From Comamonas testosteroni (lineage in GTDB: Bacteria > Pseudomonadota > Gammaproteobacteria > Burkholderiales > Burkholderiaceae_C): 64,000 nucleotides of DNA. The DNA lies in contig NZ_CP129672.1 of assembly GCF_030505195.1 (NCBI RefSeq), forward strand, positions 1,116,001 to 1,180,000, given 5' to 3'. Position numbers and translations under genes: made by a program. The notes beneath the pieces were generated by a model, which saw only the letters and a program-made list of their open reading frames with translations, made no database searches and was not told the DNA's origin. Positions 17,880 to 26,023 of the stretch are shown here, piece by piece; positions within the stretch are counted from its first letter, which is position 1; every line of letters begins with the position of its first letter.

Positions 17880-18332
17880 ATGTCTGCCCCCATGCATTTG
17901 CGCAAGTTCTACCCCCCGCTTCAAACGTGGCTCATGCTGCTGGGCTTTTGCGCCATGCCTTGCGGCGCGCAGGAAGCTGCGGCCTGGGAAAAGCAGGTCA
18001 CGGGCCACACATCCATCACCAAGCTGGGCAGGATTGACTACGAGGTGAGCTACAGCAGCGCCGGCTTTGACCATTTCTCTTCTGAAATCGTGGCCAGATG
18101 GAATGACGGGGAAGCGCAGGAGCAGACGCTGTACGAAGGCATTTACGACAGGCCGCCCGCCAAGGTCTGGGGGAACGGGCCTCATCTTTGCATTGCCATG
18201 CAGACCTGCGCACGCTATTCGGACCGCTGCAGCCGGTATGTGATCGCACACCGCTATGACGCGCAGGCCAAGGCCTTTGTGGAGCTGAAGTCCGAGAAGA
18301 CGGCGCGCCGGATCTGCGCTGCGGCACGCTGA
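17880..18332 (+). CDS. Hypothetical exported protein
   Basis: I do not recognise the family. This product of about 150 residues starts with a cleavable signal peptide (FYPPLQTWLMLLGFCAMPCGAQ), giving a mature periplasmic domain of about 115 residues with several cysteines (CIAMQTCARYSDRCSRY) likely to form disulfides. Two ATGs, at 17880 and 17892, are possible starts. It stands alone, preceded by short tandem repeats and followed by a strong hairpin terminator. No motif suggests enzymatic activity. Confidence 0.6.
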   Translation: MSAPMHLRKFYPPLQTWLMLLGFCAMPCGAQEAAAWEKQVTGHTSITKLGRIDYEVSYSSAGFDHFSSEIVARWNDGEAQEQTLYEGIYDRPPAKVWGNGPHLCIAMQTCARYSDRCSRYVIAHRYDAQAKAFVELKSEKTARRICAAAR

Positions 18333-18343
18333 AGATAAAAAAG

Positions 18344-18364
18344 AAGGAGGCCGAAGCCTCCTTT
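18344..18364. terminator. Bidirectional terminator between convergent genes
   Basis: AAGGAGGC and GCCTCCTT form a perfect 8-bp stem around a CGAA tetraloop, flanked by A-rich and T-rich runs. It separates the exported protein gene from the CoA ligase gene on the opposite strand. Confidence 0.85.
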
Positions 18365-18434
18365 AAATCCCGTCGTCAGGCGCGACGAACAGGGTATTCT
18401 TTCTGCTGTCTGCAACTGCTCTCTTGCCTCCGGT

Positions 18435-20060
18435 TCAGGCCTCTATGGCGCTCAGCGGTTCATGCTCGGCCGCATAGGCCTTGGCCCAACGGTAATCCGC
18501 CTTGCCTGCCGGGCTGCGCTTGACTTCCGGGGCCAGATACACGGCACGCGGGATCTTGTAGCCCGACAGATTGCTGCGGCAGATCTTTTCGAACTCCTGC
18601 AGATCGAACTCGCGGCCCTGCTGCACCTGCACCACGGCCACCACCTTGCTGCCCCAGCGCTCGTCGGGAAGCCCCACGACCACCACATCCTGAACCGGCG
18701 GGTAGCGGCGCGCGGTTTCCTCCACCTCTTCGGGGTAGACCTTCTCACCTCCGGTGTTGATGCACTGCGAGCCTCGTCCAAGCACCATCAATTCACCCGT
18801 GGTGTCGATGCGGGCCCTGTCTCCCGTCAGCACCCAGCGGCTGCCCTCCACGACCACAAAGGTTTCGGCCGTTTTCTTGGGGTCGCCGTAGTAGCCCAGG
18901 GGCATGTGACCACGGCGCGAAAGAATGCCTTCTTCCCCTGGCTGAGTCAGGATGCGCAGATCTTCGGAAATCACGCTGAGATCGGGACGCGGCGCGATGC
19001 GCATAAAGCCTTCGCCCTCGGGCGTCTTCTCTCCCCCGCCCAGAACGCCGGATTCGGAGCTGGCCATGCCGTTGTTGAGCATCAGATGCGGCACCTGCAC
19101 CAGCAGCCGCTCCTGCAGATGACGCGAGAACACGGCACCGCCGTTGCCGAAGATCCTCAGTGACTTCAGAGGCCAGCGCCCGGGGTTGTTCTCCAGCGCC
19201 TGGATGATGGGCAAGGCCATGGCATCGCCAACCACGGCCATCACATTGATCTGGTGATGCTCGATCAGGTCCAGCATGTGCACGGGATCGAAGTGCTTGC
19301 GATCGTTCACATAGACCGGATGCCCGGAAAACAGGCTGATCAGGGTGGCCCACATGGCTGCGCCATGCATGAGCGGGGCCGCCGCCAGATAGGCCAGCGC
19401 CGGGCTGTTGGGCACCAGCTGCAGCAGCTCCTCGGGCCTTTCGATGGGAGGTCGGCGGAAGTAATAGCCGCCACCGCCCAAGGCCCCCATGAACAAGGAT
19501 TTATGCGGCCACATCACCCCCTTGGGCAGCCCCGTGGTGCCGCCGGTGCAGAGCATGAAGATATCGTCATCGCTGCGATCGGCGTCCGTGAGATCCTTTG
19601 CACCTTCGGCCAACACGCGCTCGTAGGGTTGCACCGTCCTGGACTGGCCATGGCGATCCTCGCCAACCCGCAGCGCCAGGCGCAAAGTGGGCACCAGGGC
19701 AATGACTTCCTGCACCGACGCATCGAAGTCCGCGCCATAGACCAGGCCGCGCAGATCCAGGCTGTTGAACAGCCCCTGAAGTTCATCGGCCACATAGCGG
19801 TAGTTGACGTTGACCGGCACCGCACCGACCTTGCTGCAGGCGAAAAAGGCCTCCAGATACTCGGCGCAGTTGTAGAGCTGGATGCCGACGTTGTCGCCCC
19901 GCCCTATGCCACGCGCACGCAGCGCATTGCCCAGCTGATTGGCTCGCTCATCGAGCTGTCTGAAAGTGAGCGTCTGGTTGCCGCAGCCAAAAGCAACGCG
20001 ATCCGGCACAGCTTGCACCACCAACTCAAAAATATCCGCCAGATTGAAGGTCCGTGTCAT
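18435..20060 (-). CDS. Acyl-CoA synthetase, FadD19/FadD17-like (steroid side-chain CoA ligase type)
   Basis: This 541-residue AMP-forming ligase has the P-loop LCTGGTTGLPKGVMW, the adenine-binding GMASSESG, the hinge-region GDRARIDTTGELMVLGRG and the C-terminal lysine segment KRSPAGKADYRWAK. Both ends (MTRTFNLADIFELVVQAVPDRVA; GGEKVYPEEVE...GYKIPRAVYLAPEVKRSPAGK) read very like mycobacterial FadD19, which activates the C8 sterol side-chain acid. It probably forms the CoA ester of a steroid or isoprenoid carboxylate. The start at 20060 is preceded by GGAGACAAG. A single half-site of the recurring motif lies about 86 bp upstream. Confidence 0.8.
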   Translation of the reverse strand: MTRTFNLADIFELVVQAVPDRVAFGCGNQTLTFRQLDERANQLGNALRARGIGRGDNVGIQLYNCAEYLEAFFACSKVGAVPVNVNYRYVADELQGLFNSLDLRGLVYGADFDASVQEVIALVPTLRLALRVGEDRHGQSRTVQPYERVLAEGAKDLTDADRSDDDIFMLCTGGTTGLPKGVMWPHKSLFMGALGGGGYYFRRPPIERPEELLQLVPNSPALAYLAAAPLMHGAAMWATLISLFSGHPVYVNDRKHFDPVHMLDLIEHHQINVMAVVGDAMALPIIQALENNPGRWPLKSLRIFGNGGAVFSRHLQERLLVQVPHLMLNNGMASSESGVLGGGEKTPEGEGFMRIAPRPDLSVISEDLRILTQPGEEGILSRRGHMPLGYYGDPKKTAETFVVVEGSRWVLTGDRARIDTTGELMVLGRGSQCINTGGEKVYPEEVEETARRYPPVQDVVVVGLPDERWGSKVVAVVQVQQGREFDLQEFEKICRSNLSGYKIPRAVYLAPEVKRSPAGKADYRWAKAYAAEHEPLSAIEA

Positions 20061-20324
20061 CTCTTGTCTCCGTCTGTCTTCCCGTTGTATGAATCCACTT
20101 GTCCCGCAGGTGCTGCAATGCTCGACGGCGGTCTGTCCACATTCATCGTCCGCTTGAACCTGGTGCAGACCCTTGTGGTTTCGAGGGGGCATGCTCGCAG
20201 ATCGGTCAGCAGCGCCCAACAGCACCTACCCTGAAAAAACTTCCGCCCGGGCCTTCCCCGGGGCTTGGTCGACGAAAGCACAATCTCAGAGGAAATTCGC
20301 TCCATCGTTTGTCTCCAGATCGCC

Positions 20325-21683
20325 TCAAGCCATCTTTTTCGTAGTCACCATCGATGCATAGGGCTTGATGGTCCAGGCATAGATCAGCAGCGCAAGCGCA
20401 TAGAAGGCAAGCATGCAGATCAGCGCCCAGCGCAGCGATTCATTGCCCGCCCGAGCGCTGAATGCATCGCTGAGAAGGCCCACCGCCAAAGGTCCCAGAC
20501 CACCGCCAACGGCAGTCAGCAGCAGGTTGTAGATGGACAGCGAAGTCGCCAGACGGCTGGAGGCAATCACATTGGTCAGTGCAGCAAACACCGGCGCCGC
20601 CCAGAAGCTGGAGAAGATGGAGAACAGGCCGTAGTAGGCAATCGCATGCGGAATCTGCAGCCCGGCCAGCGTCCACTGTCCCGCAGAGTCATCCAGATAG
20701 AAAGCCAGCCCCAGCGGAATCGAAATCAGCGTCCCCAGAACCGGAATGCCAATCTGCCAGCGCACGTCCCTCCTTGCCATCAGATCGGTGACCCAACCGC
20801 TGAGCAAGGCCCCAAAAATTGCCCCCGGCCCACCGATAAATCCCATGATGGCGCCAGCATCCTTGAGCTGAAGACCATGGGAGCGCACCAAAAACGCGGT
20901 ATTCCACATGCCGATCGCATAGCCCGAGAACGCCATCAGCATGCTGGCCAGCCCCAGGCCCACAAACGCCTTGTTGCGCACCAGGGCCGACATCACCTCG
21001 CTGAACTTCTCGGTTGCTGCCTGCACCACGGCACGACCTTCCTGCGCGCCGCGCAAGGGCTCGCGGCAAGTCAAGCGCAGCAGCAAAGCGATCAGCACGC
21101 CGGGCACAGACAGCCACAAAAAGGCCGCACGCCAACCATAGTGCTGGGCAATCCAGGCGCCCACACCCAGCCCCACCAGCGAGCCCAGATGCGGGCCCAG
21201 GCTGAACACGCTCATGGCTCGGCTGCGCTGCTCGGGCGGGTAGACGTCGGCGATCATGGTGGTCGATGCCGCCGTGCTGCCTGCCTCGCCCACAGCCACG
21301 CCCACACGAGCGGCCGTCAGGCTCCAGAAGCCTACCGCCATGCCGCAAAAACCCGTGGCAACGCTCCAGCCGGCGCAGCACCAGGCAATCAGGTTGCGGC
21401 GATTGGTGCGGTCGGCAAAGCGGCCAAAGGGTACGGCCAGAATGCTGTAGAACAGCGCAAAGGCCAGACCCGTGAGCAGGCCCATGGCACTGTCCGAAAC
21501 CCCCATCTCCTGCTTGATGGGCTGAATCAGCACCCCCATGATCTGACGGTCTATCATGCTCACGCCATAGACGAGCAGCAGCACCAGCAGCAGATAGTGA
21601 CGACGCCAGCCCGTCACATTGCTCGCCGGCAGCACCCTGACCGAAGCGGCTTGCGGCACTTGGGCCGCAGCAGATGCACTCAT
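20325..21683 (-). CDS. MFS transporter, spinster-like (paralogue 3)
   Basis: This 452-residue carrier shares with the other two MFS proteins the signature MIDRQIMGVLIQPIKQEMG, MGLLTGLAFALFYSILAVPF and GRFADRTNRR. The start at 21683 has GGAGACAGG upstream; the frame extends further 5' but without conserved sequence. It lies between the CoA ligase and the fused acyl-CoA dehydrogenase on the same strand, with about 100 bp on the upstream side, so it probably belongs to the same transcription unit as the beta-oxidation genes. Transport of the acid or alcohol substrate is the likely role. Confidence 0.85.
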   Translation of the reverse strand: MSASAAAQVPQAASVRVLPASNVTGWRRHYLLLVLLLVYGVSMIDRQIMGVLIQPIKQEMGVSDSAMGLLTGLAFALFYSILAVPFGRFADRTNRRNLIAWCCAGWSVATGFCGMAVGFWSLTAARVGVAVGEAGSTAASTTMIADVYPPEQRSRAMSVFSLGPHLGSLVGLGVGAWIAQHYGWRAAFLWLSVPGVLIALLLRLTCREPLRGAQEGRAVVQAATEKFSEVMSALVRNKAFVGLGLASMLMAFSGYAIGMWNTAFLVRSHGLQLKDAGAIMGFIGGPGAIFGALLSGWVTDLMARRDVRWQIGIPVLGTLISIPLGLAFYLDDSAGQWTLAGLQIPHAIAYYGLFSIFSSFWAAPVFAALTNVIASSRLATSLSIYNLLLTAVGGGLGPLAVGLLSDAFSARAGNESLRWALICMLAFYALALLIYAWTIKPYASMVTTKKMA

Positions 21684-21786
21684 TTCCTGTCTCCTGAAAA
21701 ACGTGATCTCCGCCACGTGGATTGAATGGAGCCGTGCATGCCCGGCAAAAAGGACGCGGCACATTGCGGCGTGCCGCGCCAAGTCA

Positions 21787-24198
21787 CTAGGCAAGCAGTT
21801 CGCAGAAGGGAAGGTCCTTGTCCGCACGGGGCTCGGCAGCCAGCCCCAGCACGCGTTCGCCAATGCTGTTGAGCACCACCTCGTCGGTACCGCCCGCAAT
21901 GCGCATGCCGGCAGAGCCGAACCACAGGCGCTCCACCATGGCAAAACGCTCGCCAAGTTCGCTGGCGGCCAGCACGCCGCGCTCGCCCAGCAAGTCGATG
22001 GCGAAATAGCTGAAGGACTGCAGCGCGGCAGCGGCCACGTTCTTGGCGCCGCTCATTTCGGGGCCGGGCTGTCGCCCCTTGCTCAGCGCCGTCAGCGCGC
22101 GGCACTGCAGCAGCCATAGCGCCTGCTCCTTCAGATAGAGGTCGGCCCAGCGCTCGCGCAGGCGACCGTCCTGCAGCGCCGGCTTGCCGTCAAATCGATG
22201 ATCGGCCAGCAGGCCCGCCGTGGTGCGCCACAGCTCGGCGGGCATCACGCCGCCAATGGCCAGGCGCTCTGCCATCAAGCCTGTCAGCGTGACCTTCCAA
22301 CCACCGCCCAGCTTGCCCACCATCTGACTGTCGGGCACGAACACGTCCTCGAAGAAGACTTCGTTGAACTCGGACTCGCCCCCTGCCTGGCGAATCGGCC
22401 GCACGGCAATGCCGGGCGAGTGCATATCGAGAAAGAAGGTGGTCAGTCCCTCAAACTTGCTCGCCTGCGCATTGGTCCTTGCCAGCACCAGACCCAACTG
22501 GGCAAACTGCGCAAGAGAGGTCCAGACCTTCTGGCCGTTGAGGATCCAGCCTTCGCGGCCATCGGTTGCACGCTCGGCACGTGTGCGCACCATGCCCAGA
22601 TCGGAGCCGGCCCCCGGCTCGCTCAGCAGCTGGCACCAGAGGTTTTTTCCGCCCAGTGCCGGGGCCACATGCAGGGCCAGCACTTCGGCGCTGGCGTGCG
22701 CCATCACCGATGGCAACACCATGCCCAGGCTCACATTGAACATGCCCGTGGGCACTTTGACCTTGCCCTCCTCCTGCCGCCAGATCAGCTCCTGCATGGG
22801 TGTGCCGCCCCGGCCACCCAGCACCTTGGGCCAGGTAATCGCGCCAAAGCCCGCTGCAGCCTTCTTGCCCTGCCAGAGCCGGGCTGCCTCCATGCGCTGC
22901 TCGGCAGTCATGTCGCGACCGAAGTAATCGTCGGCACTGGCCTTGGGCTGGGCATTGGCTTGCAGCCAGGCGCGGCATTCGGCACGGAAGACGGCTTCTT
23001 CGGGCGTGTCCTCAAAGTCCATGGACTGACGCTCCGCCGCGGCCGTGCTCTGCACAATCGTCTCTTGCGCAGGAGCAAGCAGCCGCTTTTGCAACTCGAC
23101 CGCCACCTGCTCGCGCCAGGTGTGGATACTGCCCAGCTGCACGGCCTGCTGACGCGCGCGGCGATAGAACAGATGGCAGTCCAGCTCCCACGTATAGCCC
23201 ATGCCGCCGTGGGTGTGCAGGTTTTCCTGCGCGGCATCCGACAGCGCCTGGGTGCTGCTCACGCGAGCTGCCGCGGCCGCGCAGGCCAGCTCGGGCGCAC
23301 CATCAGCCAGAGCCATATCTGCCGTCAGCGCCCAGGCTCCGTAGTAGCAATGCGCACGGGCCAGCTGGTTGCTGGTGTAGAGATTGGCCAGCTTGTGCTT
23401 GATGCCCTGATAGGAGCCAATGGGCCGGCCAAAGGCCTTGCGCTCCCTGGCATAGCTGCAGGCCATCTCCAGCGCGGCGTCGGCGGCTCCCAGCTGTTCG
23501 AAGGCCAGCATCACGGCAGCACGATTGCGCACGCGTGCCAGCACCTGAGCAGCGCTGCGGGCTCCGTCAAGCGGCTCGGCCGCCGTGCCGTCAAAGCGCA
23601 ACAAGGCATAGGGCTTGGAAGGATCCAGCGTCTTGAGTTTCCTGCGCTGCACCGAGCCGTCACAGCTGAAGGCCACCAGCACATCCGCCCCCGTCGCATC
23701 GCGCGCCAGCGCCACACCCCATTGCGCGGCCATGCCGTCGGCCACCAGCGGACATTCCCCCTTCAAGGTCTTGCCGTCAAACAGGGGCAGACCGGATGGC
23801 GGCTCCTGCCCGTCCACAGGCGCTGCCAGGCAGCCAATGCTTCCGCCCGAAACCGGCAGCAGCCATTGCCGGCGTTGCGCAGACTGATCCTGTGTAGATA
23901 GCAGGACAGCCTGCACCGCCAGATACATGGTCGATGCCAGAGGCACGGGGCTGAGCTGGCGGCCCACTTCCTCGGCCACCACGCACATCTCCATGGCACC
24001 GAGACCGATACCGCCACAGTCCTGCGGCAGCATCAGGCTGGTCACGCCCAGCTGGGCCATGCCGCTCCATACGTCCCGGGCATGGTGCCCCTCGCCCTCG
24101 AGCAAGGCACGCGCCTGCGTCAACGGCGATTCGCGGGTCAGGAATTTGCGTATCTCGTTGCGCAAGGCGTTCTGGTCGTCACTGAAATCGAAGTTCAT
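21787..24198 (-). CDS. Fused double acyl-CoA dehydrogenase (FadE34-type tandem ACAD)
   Basis: The 803-residue protein contains two complete acyl-CoA dehydrogenase domains. Domain 1 (about 1-390) has ARERKAFGRPIGSYQGIKHKLA and a non-canonical end (GMGYTWELDCHLFYRRA). Domain 2 (about 400-803) has WILNGQKVWTSLAQFAQLG and ends with MRIAGGTDEVVLNSIGERVLG. Steroid acyl-CoA dehydrogenases are usually alpha2beta2 heterotetramers made from two genes; mycobacterial FadE34 is a natural fusion of this kind. The domain order matches the separate pair at 39.1/38.0 kb. It would introduce the alpha,beta double bond into a bulky side-chain CoA ester, feeding the FadB-like enzyme. Confidence 0.85.
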   Translation of the reverse strand: MNFDFSDDQNALRNEIRKFLTRESPLTQARALLEGEGHHARDVWSGMAQLGVTSLMLPQDCGGIGLGAMEMCVVAEEVGRQLSPVPLASTMYLAVQAVLLSTQDQSAQRRQWLLPVSGGSIGCLAAPVDGQEPPSGLPLFDGKTLKGECPLVADGMAAQWGVALARDATGADVLVAFSCDGSVQRRKLKTLDPSKPYALLRFDGTAAEPLDGARSAAQVLARVRNRAAVMLAFEQLGAADAALEMACSYARERKAFGRPIGSYQGIKHKLANLYTSNQLARAHCYYGAWALTADMALADGAPELACAAAAARVSSTQALSDAAQENLHTHGGMGYTWELDCHLFYRRARQQAVQLGSIHTWREQVAVELQKRLLAPAQETIVQSTAAAERQSMDFEDTPEEAVFRAECRAWLQANAQPKASADDYFGRDMTAEQRMEAARLWQGKKAAAGFGAITWPKVLGGRGGTPMQELIWRQEEGKVKVPTGMFNVSLGMVLPSVMAHASAEVLALHVAPALGGKNLWCQLLSEPGAGSDLGMVRTRAERATDGREGWILNGQKVWTSLAQFAQLGLVLARTNAQASKFEGLTTFFLDMHSPGIAVRPIRQAGGESEFNEVFFEDVFVPDSQMVGKLGGGWKVTLTGLMAERLAIGGVMPAELWRTTAGLLADHRFDGKPALQDGRLRERWADLYLKEQALWLLQCRALTALSKGRQPGPEMSGAKNVAAAALQSFSYFAIDLLGERGVLAASELGERFAMVERLWFGSAGMRIAGGTDEVVLNSIGERVLGLAAEPRADKDLPFCELLA

Positions 24199-24228
24199 CT
24201 TTGTTGTCTCCACCCATTCTTCCAACGC

Positions 24229-25935
24229 TCAAACCACGGCGGCGGCGGCTGCGACATCCGGTAGCACCGCAGCCACACTCCACTGCCTTGCAGCGGGCGG
24301 CGCCAGGCCCAGCACCAGATCTGCGCCCTTGTCGCCAATCACCACCGATGCAGCATTCGTGTTGCCCGACACCAGATGCGGCATGACCGAGGCATCGATC
24401 ACACGCAGCCCCTGCACGCCCTTGACCCGCAGGTCTGGCGTGACCACGCTTCGCGGATCGGCGGCATGGCCCATGCGGCAGCTGCCGCTGGCGTGGTGGC
24501 CCGAGCCCATGTACATGGAGATCCAGTCCAGCAGCTCCTCATCGCTTTGCAGGCCAGGTGCCGGGCGCGTCTGCGTTTCGATCAGACCGGCCAGCGCGCT
24601 CTGGCGGGCAATCGTGCTGGCCATGCGTACTCCATGGAGCAACGCCTTGCGGTCACGCTCGTCATGCAGAAAGTTCATGCGAATGCTGGCCAGTTCCTCG
24701 GGATGGCGGCTTCTGAGCCTGAGCTGGCCGCGTGAATAGGGCCGCACCTGATAGGGTGCCATCGTCATGCCGGGGAAGGCTTCGGTGCGGTAGTTCCTGC
24801 CGCCCCGCATATAGCCCTCGATATCGCCGGTCACGGGCAGGCCGTGAATCTGGATGTCGTTGTAGGGCAGGCTCGCATCGCTGCTGAACCAGGCGGCAAA
24901 CTCCGAGGCCGGCATGGCCATCGCGCCCTGCCTGGTCAGCAGGTACTGAATGAGCGAAGCGCCAATACCCAGGCCGCGCAGCGAGCGGTTGAGGCTGGGC
25001 GTGCCGGCCTTCATGCGCCAGGACATGGGGACAATCGCATGGTCCTGCAGATTGGCGCCCACTCCGGGCAGATCCACCTTGACCTCGATCCCCATCTCCT
25101 GCAGGTGCGCTGCCGGGCCGATGCCCGAAAGCATCAGCAACTGGGGCGACTGCAGGGCCCCTGCACACAGCAGCACTTCCTTGCCTGCACAGGCTGAGTG
25201 GCTTGCACCGGCTTGGTCCTTCCAGTGCACTGTGCTGGCGCGCAGCCCGTCCAGACCTATGCGGGTGACCAGCACCTGCATGCGCACATCCAGATTGCGC
25301 CGCAGCATGGCGGGCTCGATGGCGTTCCTGGCCACCGACGAGCGCTGACCATTCTTGAGATTGACCTGAAACAGCCCTGCCCCGTCGGGGTGGCCGTTGT
25401 TGAAATCCTTGCAGGCGGGCATGCCGGCTTGAATGGCAGCCTGCACCATGGCCAGCGATACCGGATGTGGGTTGTGCAGATTGTTGGCCGTCAGTGGCCC
25501 GCCGCGCCCGTGCCAGGGCCGGGTGAATTCCTGTTCGCTGCGCTGCTGATCTTCGGTGCGCACAAAGTAGGGCAGCAACTCGTCATAGCTCCAGCCCTTG
25601 GCCCCTTGCTCAGCCCAGCTGTCGAAGTCCGCCCGATCGCCGCGCACATAGATCATGCCGTTGATGGAGGATGAGCCCCCCAGGCGCTTGCCTCGCGGCA
25701 GGCTGATGCGGCGCTTGGCGGCGTACTGCTCGGGCTCTGTTTCGTGCCCCCAGGAATACCGGGGACTGTTGATCATCTGGCCCCAGCCCGAAGGCATGGA
25801 AACCAGCAAATCCTTGTGGCTCGCGCCGCCTTCGAGCAGCAGGACCTTGTGCTGTCGGTTCTCGCTCAGCCGCGCAGCCAGTGTGCCGCCCGCCGAGCCC
25901 GCGCCTATGACGATGTAATCGAAGACTTCATCCAT
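24229..25935 (-). CDS. GMC-family FAD oxidoreductase (choline/alcohol dehydrogenase-like)
   Basis: This 568-residue flavoprotein opens with the FAD fold YIVIGAGSAGGTLAARLSE and carries GMC signature 1 (RGKRLGGSSSINGMIYVRG) and signature 2 (GALQSPQLLMLSGIGP). The catalytic histidine region is GHHASGSCRMG and the C-terminal His/Asn pair appears in VMPHLVSGNTNAA. The family oxidises primary or secondary alcohols to aldehydes or ketones. With an aldehyde dehydrogenase and CoA ligase in the region, oxidation of a side-chain alcohol is a reasonable inference. It is 30 bp upstream of the fused dehydrogenase gene on the same strand. Confidence 0.85.
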   Translation of the reverse strand: MDEVFDYIVIGAGSAGGTLAARLSENRQHKVLLLEGGASHKDLLVSMPSGWGQMINSPRYSWGHETEPEQYAAKRRISLPRGKRLGGSSSINGMIYVRGDRADFDSWAEQGAKGWSYDELLPYFVRTEDQQRSEQEFTRPWHGRGGPLTANNLHNPHPVSLAMVQAAIQAGMPACKDFNNGHPDGAGLFQVNLKNGQRSSVARNAIEPAMLRRNLDVRMQVLVTRIGLDGLRASTVHWKDQAGASHSACAGKEVLLCAGALQSPQLLMLSGIGPAAHLQEMGIEVKVDLPGVGANLQDHAIVPMSWRMKAGTPSLNRSLRGLGIGASLIQYLLTRQGAMAMPASEFAAWFSSDASLPYNDIQIHGLPVTGDIEGYMRGGRNYRTEAFPGMTMAPYQVRPYSRGQLRLRSRHPEELASIRMNFLHDERDRKALLHGVRMASTIARQSALAGLIETQTRPAPGLQSDEELLDWISMYMGSGHHASGSCRMGHAADPRSVVTPDLRVKGVQGLRVIDASVMPHLVSGNTNAASVVIGDKGADLVLGLAPPAARQWSVAAVLPDVAAAAAVV

Positions 25936-26023
25936 GGCTTGTCTCCATTGATGTATTTATCGGATGAGTGTCTGCACCTGGGGCGAGCCCTGGCCCGCCC
26001 CTTGCGGCACGTTGGTGCTCTTG

